Position numbers and translations under genes: made by a program. Positions 7,006 through 16,295 of a stretch of 64,000 bases of DNA are shown here, one piece after another; the stretch's first letter is position 1, and the number at the start of each line of letters is the position of its first letter. Below the pieces are notes generated by a model. The model did not search any database and was not told the origin of the DNA. It saw only the letters and a program-made list of their open reading frames with translations. Origin of the DNA: Clostridium minihomine (lineage in GTDB: Bacteria; Bacillota; Clostridia; Oscillospirales; Acutalibacteraceae); the NCBI RefSeq assembly GCF_900240385.1, contig NZ_OEQH01000001.1, positions 682,001 through 746,000 on the forward strand. Direction: 5' to 3'.

Positions 7006-9900
7006 ATGAATCGAGCAAAACCATCCTTGACCAAACGTATCTTTTCGGCGATGCTCTCCGCTGCAATGATTACAGCGGTTTTTGTACATAGTGTGCCGGT
7101 TGCTTTCGCAGCGGCGGCTACTGCCACAGAGAAATTAAATGTGCGCTCGGGGCCGGGCACCACTTATCAGGTTGTAAAAACTGTTGAGAAGGGAACTGCG
7201 GTGGAAACACTGGATTCGGGCACTTCCGGCTGGTATAAAATCAAGCTTTCGGACGGAACACAGGGATATTGCAGCGCGCAGTATTTAAATGTTGCTTCTT
7301 CCGGTTCCGGCAGCAGTTCGGGCAGCTCTTCTTCCAGTACATACGGAACTCTGACTTTGGACACCCGCAGCTATACCATGGCGCCGGGGAACATTTATGA
7401 CTTTCGGGCAAAAGTAGAAGGAATGGGCCTGACCCAAAAAGATGTAAAGGTATATTCCTCCCGAACCGGAATTGCCACGGTGGCGCAAGTACCCGGCACA
7501 GATAAATACCGCGTTACCGGGCGAAGTGAGGGCGTGTGTTACATTATGGCTGAAGTGGCCGGAAGACATGCCTCTATTAAAATAACCGTTCAAAAAGGAG
7601 TCAAACCCGCAGGGGAATCTGCCCGTTCCATTACGCTGCTGGGGAATCACCCTGATATTCCTTCCGGAGGAAATGATACGGGCGGTGGGAATACAGGCGG
7701 TGGACAAACCGCGGCAATTACATTGGACACCAAAAGTTATCAATTTACCGAAACCGGAAAAGTCTATCAGTTTTTGGCGAAGGGAATTGCCAAGGGGAGC
7801 AGCCCCACAGCGACGTCTTCCAATTCCTCTGTGGTCAGTGTGACGCTGAAAAACGCCAATGATGCCCGAGGCTATTTGTATGAGATTAAGTCTTTGGCGG
7901 CCGGTTCAGCGACCATTACCATCAGCAATGGGGGCGCTTCTGCCCAGCTGCCGGTGACGGTGTCTGGCTCCGGCGGTTCTTCCGGTGGACAAACTTCAGC
8001 AATTACACTGGACACCAAAAGCTATCAGTTTACCGAAACCGGCAAGGTCTATCAGTTCTTGGCCGCAGGAATTGCCAAGGGTAGCAGTCCCACAGCGACG
8101 TCTTCCAATTCCTCTGTGGTCAGCGTGACGCTGAAAAACGCCAATGATGCCCGGGGCTATTTGTATGAAATTAAATCATTGGCGGCCGGTTCGGCGACCA
8201 TTACCATCAGCAACGGGGGAGTGTCTGCCCAGCTGCCGGTGACGGTTACAACGTCTGGTTCCGGTGGATCTGTTCCTTCTGAAATTACCGGTGCCAGAAC
8301 CACAACCGCTGTGAATCTGCGTGCTGAGCCCAACACCGATTGCCAGAAGCTGACCACGCTGAGTTCGGGTGTGGTTGTACAGGTTCTGGATACTTCGAAT
8401 TCCCAGTGGACGAAAGTGAAAACACCGGGTGGCCTGGTGGGCTATTTGTTCAATGACTATATTGAATTCCTGTACGGAAATGATAATTCTCAGGTTTCGG
8501 GATTAAAACTGTCCCATAGTTCGGGCACGATTCCCCAAGGGAAAAGTTATTATATCACCGCTACAGTGCAGCCTTCCGGCAGTGCAGTAACTTGGAAATC
8601 AAGCAACACCAATGTGGCGACCGTTAGCAACGGATTTATTTATGGCAATCAGCCGGGCAGTGCAGTAATTACTGCCACGGCGGGCTCTTCAACAGTTTCG
8701 TGCAATGTAACGGTCACGGCGGCAGAACCGGTCAAGGCCGCTTATACTTCCCCAAACATTACCGGGGTAGGCCAGCAGGTGCAGTTGATTGCGGTTACCG
8801 ATAATACCCGCGCATCGGTACGATTTGTGGTAAACATGAATAACGGCACGACGAAAACTGTGGATGTGAGTAACTATACTGCAGAAAACTCTACCAGCAC
8901 CGGTTTGGCGTCCAATTATACGCGGGTATGGAAAGCTACCATGAATTTTTCTACGCCGGGTACTTATCAGGTGACAGCCTACTCTTCTACCAATGGATCG
9001 AACTTTAGTGGTACGGGTGCCAGCACCAGCAGTTTTGTCGTCAGTTCTCAAGATAAAAAAGTGTCCACCACCGAAAAACGTCGCGTCAGTGATGAAATGC
9101 TGACTCTGATTGGAAAGTGGGAAGGGTACAGTGCCGCAGTTTATCCGGATAAACTGGCTTATAACATTCCCACCATCGGCTATGGACAAACATTTGGAGC
9201 AGGTACGCTGTTTTATAATAACCAAACCAAAACTGAGGCTTGGGCCCAACTGCTGAATTCTGTGAACGGCTCTTATACGCAGGCCGTCAACACCTTTATT
9301 ACCAATAACAACATTCGGGCCAACCAGCAGAATTTTGACGCAATGGTCAGTTTTTCTTATAATGTGGGGGCCGGTAACTGGAACGGTACCAATGCCTTTG
9401 ACATTCGGCATATCCTATTAAATTCGGTGGTTCCGCCCACGATTCCGGCGGGGCAAAGTCTTTCTGCAACGGCTACTTTAAATTTTGATCTGTATCTGAC
9501 GCCGAATTCCAGCAGCGGCCGTTTGACAGAGGTTGCAGCTTCGTCGTACTTGCAGGTTTTGCAAACCAGTATGGACACGTCCACAAAATCTTACTGGTAT
9601 CAGGTGCAAACTCAGGACGGAACCATTGGCTGGGCGCGCTCCGGCTATATTCGGTTTGATAATGCTTCCAGTTTACAAAGGGATTTAAATTACACCGATG
9701 CCAACGCCATTGCAACAGAGTGGCTGCGATGGAATCAGGCGGGCGGGCAGGTTTATGCCGGACTGGTATACCGCCGTTTGGGTGAAACCAAAGTGTTCTC
9801 TTATGGCAACTACACCGAAGCGGACAGCAGCCATTCGAACTATAAAAAGAACACCTATCAATTTACTTACCCCATCTCTGCCAAGCCGTATGAGCAATAA
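7006..9900 (+). CDS. secreted multidomain lysozyme (SH3b, BIG2 repeats, GH24)
   Basis: 964 residues from the ATG at 7006, preferred over the in-frame ATG at 6973 because GAGGGA lies upstream and the signal peptide then begins MNRAKPSLTKRIFSAM with cleavage after VAFA. Domains in order: bacterial SH3 (about 42-96), a BIG2-like domain (110-190), two near-identical 95-residue repeats (232-415), a second SH3 (428-486), a BIG2 domain (495-572), another Ig-like domain (580-680) and a glycoside hydrolase family 24 lysozyme domain. In the last, Glu706 (KWEG), Asp715 (YPDK) and the PTIGYGQ segment match the catalytic face of phage-type lysozymes. The lysozyme fold appears split: its C-terminal RWNQAGGQVYAGLVYRRLGE part follows an inserted SH3-like domain (about 808-895). 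It probably cleaves peptidoglycan outside the cell. Monocistronic. Confidence 0.88.
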   Translation: MNRAKPSLTKRIFSAMLSAAMITAVFVHSVPVAFAAAATATEKLNVRSGPGTTYQVVKTVEKGTAVETLDSGTSGWYKIKLSDGTQGYCSAQYLNVASSGSGSSSGSSSSSTYGTLTLDTRSYTMAPGNIYDFRAKVEGMGLTQKDVKVYSSRTGIATVAQVPGTDKYRVTGRSEGVCYIMAEVAGRHASIKITVQKGVKPAGESARSITLLGNHPDIPSGGNDTGGGNTGGGQTAAITLDTKSYQFTETGKVYQFLAKGIAKGSSPTATSSNSSVVSVTLKNANDARGYLYEIKSLAAGSATITISNGGASAQLPVTVSGSGGSSGGQTSAITLDTKSYQFTETGKVYQFLAAGIAKGSSPTATSSNSSVVSVTLKNANDARGYLYEIKSLAAGSATITISNGGVSAQLPVTVTTSGSGGSVPSEITGARTTTAVNLRAEPNTDCQKLTTLSSGVVVQVLDTSNSQWTKVKTPGGLVGYLFNDYIEFLYGNDNSQVSGLKLSHSSGTIPQGKSYYITATVQPSGSAVTWKSSNTNVATVSNGFIYGNQPGSAVITATAGSSTVSCNVTVTAAEPVKAAYTSPNITGVGQQVQLIAVTDNTRASVRFVVNMNNGTTKTVDVSNYTAENSTSTGLASNYTRVWKATMNFSTPGTYQVTAYSSTNGSNFSGTGASTSSFVVSSQDKKVSTTEKRRVSDEMLTLIGKWEGYSAAVYPDKLAYNIPTIGYGQTFGAGTLFYNNQTKTEAWAQLLNSVNGSYTQAVNTFITNNNIRANQQNFDAMVSFSYNVGAGNWNGTNAFDIRHILLNSVVPPTIPAGQSLSATATLNFDLYLTPNSSSGRLTEVAASSYLQVLQTSMDTSTKSYWYQVQTQDGTIGWARSGYIRFDNASSLQRDLNYTDANAIATEWLRWNQAGGQVYAGLVYRRLGETKVFSYGNYTEADSSHSNYKKNTYQFTYPISAKPYEQ
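7701..8245 (+). repeat. in-frame tandem duplication in the lysozyme gene
   Basis: Two copies (7701-7960 and 7986-8245, period 285 bases) are almost identical in DNA and protein (AITLDTKSYQFTETGKVYQF... to ...SAQLPVTV), joined by Gly/Ser linkers. The high nucleotide identity points to a recent duplication or to conversion between copies. Confidence 0.9.
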
Positions 9901-9973
9901 AAAAGAAAAGATTCATATCCGAAAAAATTCTGCTTCAAAGTGCTCTGGGTTAAGAAAATATTCTGATTTTTGA

Positions 9974-10012
9974 AAAACGCCGTGGGATTTTCGAATCCTG
10001 CGGCTTTTCTTT
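9974..10012 (+). terminator. Rho-independent terminator of the lysozyme gene
   Basis: Stem GCCGTGGGATT / AATCCTGCGGC with a TTCG loop followed by TTTTCTTTC, 75 bases after the stop codon. Confidence 0.8.
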
Positions 10013-10302
10013 CGCCCAAAACCCCGTCCAAACAGCTGCATTGATTTGAGGGGGGATTTCTTCTGGGGGGTGGAACGCTGATACACACCACCATCTTTCA
10101 TAAACTTCTGCAAAATTTGGGGCCTTAAATTTTTAAATATCATTGTCTCTGCCTGCAATGGCGATAAAAACGGTTTGCATGTAATGTTTGGGTAAACATT
10201 TACGCTTTGGTGCGGATCCATTGCCCGTTAAAGAAACTGTTTTGCAGGCTTTTTTGTTTCACTTTAAGAATGCAGAACGTTATACTTCTTTCTAAGAAAA
10301 AC

Positions 10303-10353
10303 AGAACGCCTGACAGAACAGGCACAGCAAGTACCAATTCTATCAGGCGTTCT
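10303..10353. repeat. 16-bp inverted repeat with 19-base loop
   Basis: AGAACGCCTGACAGAA and TTCTATCAGGCGTTCT pair along all 16 positions, with one G-U pair. It has no T run on either side, so a terminator role is doubtful; a small insertion-element remnant or a stem of the receptor transcript 3' end are alternatives. Confidence 0.6.
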
Positions 10354-10592
10354 ATATGTTTGTTTGATTAAGCAGATGGTTGACCAGATTACGATTATGT
10401 GATGACAATCGTGGTATTTTGGCTCAGTGCTGCCGCTGCTTGCCATGGTTTCTGATAATCATCACACATGCAGTTAACGCAAGCAGTTTATTTTATGGGT
10501 TATTTTTTCATATTCTTGATTTCTGATTGCTATTAATTTATCGCTTTTTGCGTTTATTGAAATGATAATATGGGAGATGTTATAAACTCGGA

Positions 10593-12455
10593 TTATTGAT
10601 TTAACCTTCTGATAATATCATATGCTTTATCCTCACTTCTGACAAATCCCTGAACAGTCGTGTCCGCCCCGCTAAAAGACACGAAGGCGCTGCTGAGTTT
10701 TTCCATCAGCGCTGCGGGCATGTCCTTTCTGGCGGCTAAAGCATCTTTGGGAATTTCTTCGGTACGGGCAACAATAATCAGCTCATCGGTAAAAAGTCCA
10801 TCGGCACGCGCCTGATTGAAAACCTCATCATAGGTTGCGCCCGCGTCCACTTCTCCGGCCAGAATGGCATTGACAACATTATTGTGGTTGCCTAAAAAAA
10901 CAACCTTTTCAAAAATAGTATCTGGATTCATATGGTTCTGTTTTATCATATCGCGGGCGTACAGATATCCCGACGCACTTTTTTTATCCACATAGGCAAA
11001 GGTTTTTCCCTTTAGATCATTAAGGGAACGCACCCTGCCGTCCTTGCGGGCCACAATGTATCCGTTATAAGAACAGCGGCCCTGAACCTTGGGGGTAACA
11101 AGCACATTTGCCCCGCATTTTTCATGCGCGTTGACATATGCGAACGGAGAAAACCAGCCAATGTCGATAATGCTTTTTTCGACGCTTTCACTGAGTGCGT
11201 CATAGCTTCTGACGATCAGGGTGCGACATTTCAGCCCCACACTGTCACATACCCGCTCAAGAATGGGCACATAGGTTTTGCGGATACGGTCTGGCTCAAC
11301 AAAGGGGTTGACGCCAAAGATAATTTCATCCTGCTTTTTAAAAGCCATGGCATCCTGCTGAAGCATTTCTGCGGTTTCGCCGATTTTGTTGCAGAAAGAA
11401 AGAATGGTTTCATTTTTCTTTTGCTGGACATTTACCATATCGATCGCCGAACAGGAAACATCGTGAGTCTTTTGTGCCGCTTCTGAGACATTTTCTACCG
11501 CCTGTTCAATTTCAGCTGCCGTATTCTTTTGGATCACCGATTCTTGGGTCAAATCGGAAATTGAGTTCTGAACATCCTTCAGAATCGAATTGATTTCTTG
11601 AATAATCTGAGAAGATTCCGTGACAATGATATCTACATTTTTCATTTTGTCGCCGATTTCAGTCATGGCTGTGTTGGATGTCTCTATCTTATCGACAATA
11701 TTTCTGACAACACCCTCAATGATAGAGATTGCGTCGTTCGTCTGCATTGCAAGCCGCCGAATTTCTCCGGCAACAACAGAGAAACCCCTGCCGGCTTCTC
11801 CTGCCCGCGCGGCCTCTATCGTGGCGTTCAGCGCCAGAAGGTTAGTCTGGCTTGATATTTTTCGGATAGAGTCCACAATTTCATTGATTTTTGCAGAGGA
11901 TTCTTTTAGTTCCAGATTGCTGTCAGAAGCGACTTGGATTACGGATGTAAGGTCGAGGATGAAACTCCCGATGCTTCGAATGGTCTGCTCATTTTTATCC
12001 AGCATTTCAATGGAATTTCTGGAATGATCCTCGATTTTTATAATTCCGGAATTCAGATTGATACATGCACCGGCAAATTCATTGATGCTTGCATTGATTT
12101 CTTGCGAACTGGCCGCATTCTGTTCGCTGAGCTTTTCAATCTCATAAGAAATCTTTGCAACTTTTTCAAAAGTTTTTATGTTGTCGTTGGAAAGCCAGAT
12201 CAGCTGCTGGGAGTCAAATCCCATGGTTTCTGCGACCTGAAAAAGATGTTCCCCCAGGTCATCCTTCTGGACGGGCCGGGGCTTTCGGCTGCTTTTTTCA
12301 CACAGAGCGTAAACGGCTACCAGAATAAGGGTGCTTCCGATTACGGAATAGAGAAATCCGCCCAACCCGTGGAATTGGAGCAAAAGCCCTATTGTCTGAA
12401 GAATGAGAATTGCGATTGCAGAAATAAGGACAGACTGTTTCGATGAAAAATTCAT
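10593..12455 (-). CDS. methyl-accepting chemotaxis protein with C-terminal PhnD-like domain
   Basis: 620 residues. Two transmembrane helices (about 8-28 and 33-52) are joined by a loop of only a few residues, so there is no extracellular sensor and the rest should be cytoplasmic. A coiled-coil chemoreceptor signalling domain follows (about 90-370) with the hairpin-tip motif SSQTNLLALNATIEAARAGE and GRGFSVVAGEIRRLA, which contact CheA and CheW. The C-terminal 230 residues resemble PhnD-type phosphonate/phosphite-binding proteins (DIGWFSPFAYVNAHE, SLNDLKGKTFAYVDKKSASG, AILAGEVDAGATYDE). In ABC systems this domain is extracellular; here it would sit inside the cell. ATG at 12455 has GAGGTGG upstream and a sigma-A promoter at 12550-12578. 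It stands alone and has no flagellar sigma-28 promoter that I can see. The ligand is unknown. Confidence 0.9.
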   Translation of the reverse strand: MNFSSKQSVLISAIAILILQTIGLLLQFHGLGGFLYSVIGSTLILVAVYALCEKSSRKPRPVQKDDLGEHLFQVAETMGFDSQQLIWLSNDNIKTFEKVAKISYEIEKLSEQNAASSQEINASINEFAGACINLNSGIIKIEDHSRNSIEMLDKNEQTIRSIGSFILDLTSVIQVASDSNLELKESSAKINEIVDSIRKISSQTNLLALNATIEAARAGEAGRGFSVVAGEIRRLAMQTNDAISIIEGVVRNIVDKIETSNTAMTEIGDKMKNVDIIVTESSQIIQEINSILKDVQNSISDLTQESVIQKNTAAEIEQAVENVSEAAQKTHDVSCSAIDMVNVQQKKNETILSFCNKIGETAEMLQQDAMAFKKQDEIIFGVNPFVEPDRIRKTYVPILERVCDSVGLKCRTLIVRSYDALSESVEKSIIDIGWFSPFAYVNAHEKCGANVLVTPKVQGRCSYNGYIVARKDGRVRSLNDLKGKTFAYVDKKSASGYLYARDMIKQNHMNPDTIFEKVVFLGNHNNVVNAILAGEVDAGATYDEVFNQARADGLFTDELIIVARTEEIPKDALAARKDMPAALMEKLSSAFVSFSGADTTVQGFVRSEDKAYDIIRRLNQ

Positions 12456-12549
12456 GTTTCTACCACCTCAGCAATCAAAAAATTTAGTTCAAAACTGATA
12501 AAATTTCACTTCTTTCCTTTCGTTCCATAACTCTTTTATATATAGTATT

Positions 12550-12578
12550 ACTATATTTCAAATCTTATCATTTGTCAA
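12550..12578 (-). promoter_or_regulatory. promoter of the PhnD-fusion chemoreceptor
   Basis: Minus strand TTGACA (12573-12578), 17 bases, TATAGT (12550-12555). The -10 box is inside a 15-base palindrome centred near 12548, a possible operator. Confidence 0.75.
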
Positions 12579-12750
12579 TGTTATGTATATTTCTGCAAGT
12601 CTAAAAAGTCTTAAAAAGCCGCTCGGCGACCTTTGTATTCTAAGCTTAAAAAGAGATTTATTGCTTTATCAATTACTTTTTAGAATAATATTTGATGATT
12701 GTGGTTGTTTTGCCCCCACAAATGATATGAAAGTACAAAATAAAGTATTT

Positions 12751-12803
12751 AAAACAGAAAGAAGTGCCCACAAGCTAAACTTGCGAGCACTTCTTTCTGT
12801 TTT
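12751..12803 (-). terminator. Rho-independent terminator downstream of queH
   Basis: Long hairpin AAAACAGAAAGAAGTGC... / ...GCACTTCTTTCTGTTTT, A/T-flanked on both sides, so it could work in both directions. Confidence 0.82.
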
Positions 12804-12941
12804 ATTTATTCTGTGGGACTAAATCATCTTAATCTGTAGCACTTTTAAAGGGGTAGTGTTCTGCTTGTAAGCCACGATCCCTCTGGAGTCTATGTTTCTA
12901 AAAAGAGTTCGGGTAGTTGTAAGAAAGGGGGGAGGGGGTTC

Positions 12942-13496
12942 TTATACTGCCTCTTTCTTTTTCTTGGGCTTTTTGCGGTAGCGATCTTCTTCACTGAAAA
13001 CACAGCCGCAATATTTTTGCATATATAACCCCTTTTCCCGGGCGCGCTGCTGTCCTTCGCGGAAATAAGGGCGAAAATCCCGATATAGAAACTGTACACC
13101 GTATTTCTCGGCACTTTTTTCCATCGTTTCACGCAGCAGTTCATGATTCTGATAGGGACTGATTAAAAGAGTGGAAGAAAAGCTGTCAAAACCATGGGCT
13201 GCGGCATACGCGGCGGCAATTTCTGCGCGAACGGAATAGCAATATCCGCATCGGCGATCAAAATCGGGAGAAACGTTTCGGATAAATTCACGCAGACCGT
13301 AATCTCCTTCCAAAATCAATTCCATTTGCACATCCTTTGCGTGCTGCACCAACGCTTCTTTGCGGCTGCGGTATTCGGTATAAGGATGAATATTGGGGTT
13401 GTACCAAAAGCCGACAGGCTCAATATTTTCGCTGCGCAGAGATTCGATACACATAATGGAACAGGGAGCACAGCAAGTATGCAAAAGTGTTTTCAT
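12942..13496 (-). CDS. queH: epoxyqueuosine reductase QueH
   Basis: 184 residues from the ATG at 13496. The longer frame beginning with GTG at 13505 is rejected because that GTG is part of the ribosome site AGGTGA. QueH (formerly DUF208) reduces epoxyqueuosine to queuosine, the last step of tRNA wobble-base queuosine synthesis, in bacteria lacking QueG. The metal-binding cysteines are visible: HTCCAPCS at the N-terminus, DRRCGYCYSVR near residue 90 and the C-terminal QKYCGCVFSEEDR. It ends in a Lys-rich tail. No other queuosine genes are adjacent. Confidence 0.93.
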   Translation of the reverse strand: MKTLLHTCCAPCSIMCIESLRSENIEPVGFWYNPNIHPYTEYRSRKEALVQHAKDVQMELILEGDYGLREFIRNVSPDFDRRCGYCYSVRAEIAAAYAAAHGFDSFSSTLLISPYQNHELLRETMEKSAEKYGVQFLYRDFRPYFREGQQRAREKGLYMQKYCGCVFSEEDRYRKKPKKKKEAV

Positions 13497-13815
13497 TACT
13501 ATCACCTGATTATTTAAAATTTCTTATGAGCATTTCATTGGACTGGTGTGACTGACGCGGGGAAGAACCGCTAGACTATTTTACAATAGATAGCATTATT
13601 ACAGGGGTTAAAATACAGTCTGCCGGGATACTTCGAATTGTTTATCGCCAAAGACTTTCTGGTGTGAAGAGCTTGGCATGGTAAAATATGCCGATGGGTT
13701 ATTCTGTTGTGCCGAACGATATTGTCCCAGAAAATAATTTAAACTTTTTTATCATAAACTGGTTTCTATACTATTTACTGTGCTTTTTTGATCTGAAAAA
13801 CGAGGGTGAGTTCTG
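13497..13815. other. intergenic region between queH and the ComM-like gene
   Basis: 319 bases in which I see no gene, clear promoter or terminator. Both flanking genes are on the minus strand, so the queH promoter must lie here or upstream. Confidence 0.4.
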
Positions 13816-15348
13816 TTAAGAATTCCTCCAATATTTTCGGTCAAGGGTACGGTACTGCACAGCCTCTGCCACATGGCGGGATTCAATGGTATCACTGTTG
13901 TCCAAATCTGCAATGGTTCGGGAAATTTTGAGAACCCGGTCAAAGGCTCTGGCAGAAAGGCTGAGCCTTTCAAAGGCATTTTTTAGAAGAGTGTGAGCTG
14001 CTGCGCTCAGCTGACAGGATTCATAGAGAAAATCCGGTGTAATTCGTGCGTTACAGGAAATGGATGTTCCCTGAAACCGCTGGTTTTGCCGTTCCCTTGC
14101 AGCATTGACCCGTTCCCGAATCTGGGAAGAACTTTCGGATTTTTGGCTGGAAGATAATACATCAAATTCCACCGGAGGAACTTCCACATGCAAATCCATT
14201 CGGTCCAAAAGCGGGCCGGAAATCTTGCTGAGATAGCGATCCACCGCATGGGCGGTGCAAATGCAAGATTTGGTGGGATGCCCAAAGTAACCGCAAGGGC
14301 AGGGATTCATGGCGGCTACCAGCATAATGGAACAGGGATAAGTTACGCTGCCGCTGACTCGAGAAATCGTAACCACCCCGTTTTCCAGCGGTTGGCGGAG
14401 CACCTCCATCGCATCCCGGCGAAATTCCGGCAATTCGTCTAAAAACAGCACGCCGTTGTGAGCCAGTGAAATTTCTCCGGGACGCACAACCGTCCCACCG
14501 CCAGAGAGCCCGGCAGGAGAAACCGTATGGTGAGGGGAACGAAAGGGCCTGTCCCACAGCAGAGTACCGCCTTTCAGCAAATTGCCGGCTATGGAATAAA
14601 CCTGGGTTGTTTCAATAGCTTCTGCCAAGGTCATGTCTGGCAATATGGAAGGGATCCGTTTGGCCAGCATACTTTTTCCAGAGCCGGGCGGACCGATCAT
14701 CAAAATATTATGCCCGCCGCTGGCTGCGATCTCTAAAGCTCGCTTTGCAGTTTCTTGCCCCCGCACATTTGCAAAATCCGGCAGGGGAAGGGAGGCATTT
14801 TTCCTTGCATAAATACTGGGGGCACAGGGAAGTAACGGAATTTCTCCGGTAAGATGGCGGACAAGAGATTGAATATCATTCACCGGATAGACCCGAAGCC
14901 CCTCTACCACAGCACCTTCCGGTGCGTTTTCGGCAGGAACAAAAAAATCGGTAAAGCCGGCATCTTTTGCAGCCAAAGCCATTGGCAGCACACCCTTTAC
15001 CGGCCGAATTTCGCCGGATAAAGATAATTCGCCCACCAAAACGCAGTGGGATAAATCCACATCCAGCTGGCCGGAAGCACACAGCACAGAGACCAGAACC
15101 GGCAAATCGTAAATAGGGCCTTCTTTGCGCTGATCCGCCGGCGCCAGATTCACTGTGATTTTGGATACCGGATAAGTAAAGCCGCAATTTTTCAATGCCG
15201 AGCGCACTCTGTCACGGGATTCTTTGACAGCGGCATCTGGTAAACCAACCAAATCAAAGGCAGGCAAACCGCTTGAAACATCTGCTTCAACCTTGACCAG
15301 AAAGGCATTCATACCATGCAGACCCAAGCTATGCAGATAAGATACCAC
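13816..15348 (-). CDS. YifB/ComM family Mg-chelatase-like AAA+ ATPase
   Basis: 510 residues. The N-terminal half is a Lon-protease-like ChlI fold (GLHGMNAFLVKVEADVSSG and LAPADQRKEGPIYDLPV). The AAA+ core has Walker A GPPGSGKSMLA near residue 220 and Walker B FLDELPEF near 300, and the C-terminal lid includes a Cys cluster, NPCPCGYFGHPTKSCIC. The family includes ComM, a branch-migration helicase that helps integrate transforming DNA; many Firmicutes members are only called YifB. ATG at 15348 follows GGGAGGG. It diverges from a SigH-like sigma factor gene, which is suggestive for competence but not proof. Confidence 0.92.
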   Translation of the reverse strand: MVSYLHSLGLHGMNAFLVKVEADVSSGLPAFDLVGLPDAAVKESRDRVRSALKNCGFTYPVSKITVNLAPADQRKEGPIYDLPVLVSVLCASGQLDVDLSHCVLVGELSLSGEIRPVKGVLPMALAAKDAGFTDFFVPAENAPEGAVVEGLRVYPVNDIQSLVRHLTGEIPLLPCAPSIYARKNASLPLPDFANVRGQETAKRALEIAASGGHNILMIGPPGSGKSMLAKRIPSILPDMTLAEAIETTQVYSIAGNLLKGGTLLWDRPFRSPHHTVSPAGLSGGGTVVRPGEISLAHNGVLFLDELPEFRRDAMEVLRQPLENGVVTISRVSGSVTYPCSIMLVAAMNPCPCGYFGHPTKSCICTAHAVDRYLSKISGPLLDRMDLHVEVPPVEFDVLSSSQKSESSSQIRERVNAARERQNQRFQGTSISCNARITPDFLYESCQLSAAAHTLLKNAFERLSLSARAFDRVLKISRTIADLDNSDTIESRHVAEAVQYRTLDRKYWRNS

Positions 15349-15674
15349 AAAATCCCTCCCATCTTTTTTCTTTATAGTTTATAAAAATATCAAGTTTTTT
15401 TGCTGCCTGTGGTTTGGGCACCTGTGCAGGCGGGAATTTGGTGTTCTTTCAGACAACAAAATTTTAATTGTGACATGAAATGATTATACTACGAATCCTA
15501 TTTCCTTTCCACAGTAAGGGAAATATCAGCACGTTCTACTGTGTAATATTGGTAAAAAACACTTGAGTTTTGTGCGTGTAATACTATTTTCACTAGGGAA
15601 TAATAAATAATTTTGTAATTTTTATTGACTTTGATTATTTTATAGAGTAAAATAAAAAACATAGAGAATCGCTT
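15349..15674. other. divergent intergenic region, ComM-like / sigma factor
   Basis: 326 bases, very AT-rich toward the sigma gene. It holds the sigma-gene promoter (15625-15653) and an imperfect hairpin ATTTCC / GGGAAAT near 15509-15531. No gene was found. Confidence 0.5.
15625..15653 (+). promoter_or_regulatory. promoter of the SigH-like sigma gene
   Basis: TTGACT (15625-15630), 17-base spacer, TAAAAT (15648-15653), about 22 bases before the first possible start codon. Confidence 0.7.
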
Positions 15675-16286
15675 ATGCCTGGGGTGCTTATTTTGTTAGA
15701 TAAAATGTCGGAGCTTTCCGACCAGCAAGTGATAGAGCTTGTGAACGCAGGGAATACAGAGGCTTTTATTGAGCTGACGGCCCGTTATATGGATGTAATC
15801 CGCTCAAAGGCGGCAACTTTTCGGGGCGTTCCCTTAGAGGCCGAGGATCTGTACCAGGAGGGCTTAGTCGGTTTGCTTAGTGCGGCGCACAGCTACCGGA
15901 AAAATGGTTCTGCCAGTTTTCGAACTTATGCGGGAATTTGTATTTACAATCAAATGGTATCGGCTTGCCGTTCGGCATTAAGCCGCAAAAACTTACCTTT
16001 ACATAATTTTGTTTCTTTAAATGATGCAGAAGAGGATCAAAACTTTAAAGCCTCGTTTGTATCCGACCAAATTGCCAATCCGGAAACGCTGTTGATTGAC
16101 CGTGAAAATTTGGAAGGGCTGAAAGCCCGAATCAATCAAACCTTGTCTAAAATGGAGCAGAAAGTGCTATTTTTATATTTAAGTGGCTGTACCTATCAGG
16201 AAATCGCTGAAAAGCAATCCATTACCGTTAAGGCAGTGGATAATGCGATCCAACGGGTGCGCCAAAAATTAAAAAAACCATTTTAG
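15675..16286 (+). CDS. sigma-70 family factor, SigH-like
   Basis: 203 residues with the small-sigma layout: region 2 (EDLYQEGLVGLLSAAHSYR with SFRTYAGICIYNQMVSACR) and region 4 (LSKMEQKVLFLYLSGCTYQEIAEK, ITVKAVDNAIQRVRQKLKK). The spacing and the region 2 motif match SigH (sigma-30) of Firmicutes more than ECF factors. SigH directs stationary-phase, competence and early sporulation genes. The start is uncertain: ATG 15675 has a poor ribosome site, whereas TTG 15693 lies seven bases after GGGGTG and would give 197 residues. It has its own promoter and no anti-sigma gene beside it. Confidence 0.88.
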   Translation: MPGVLILLDKMSELSDQQVIELVNAGNTEAFIELTARYMDVIRSKAATFRGVPLEAEDLYQEGLVGLLSAAHSYRKNGSASFRTYAGICIYNQMVSACRSALSRKNLPLHNFVSLNDAEEDQNFKASFVSDQIANPETLLIDRENLEGLKARINQTLSKMEQKVLFLYLSGCTYQEIAEKQSITVKAVDNAIQRVRQKLKKPF

Positions 16287-16295
16287 GATTGTTGT

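Larger units (their letters stand above)
9901..10592. other. intergenic region with terminator and inverted repeats
   Basis: 692 bases without a convincing gene. It contains the lysozyme terminator (9974-10012), a small hairpin AATGTTT / AAACATT near 10182-10199, and a 16-bp inverted repeat at 10303-10353. Short open frames here have no ribosome site and no recognisable product. Confidence 0.6.
12456..12941. other. intergenic region between the chemoreceptor and queH
   Basis: 486 bases. The left part carries the chemoreceptor promoter with a short palindrome TATAGTA-T-TACTATA (12541-12555) over its -10 box; the right part carries the queH terminator (12751-12803). A 79-codon frame at 12583-12822 runs through the terminator and is not believed. 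Confidence 0.6.

Noticed and set aside
10264-10446. 60-codon minus-strand frame
   Set aside because: It spans the 16-bp inverted repeat and has no supporting start signal.
12583-12822. 79-codon plus-strand frame
   Set aside because: It runs through the terminator hairpin at 12751-12803 and has no ribosome site.
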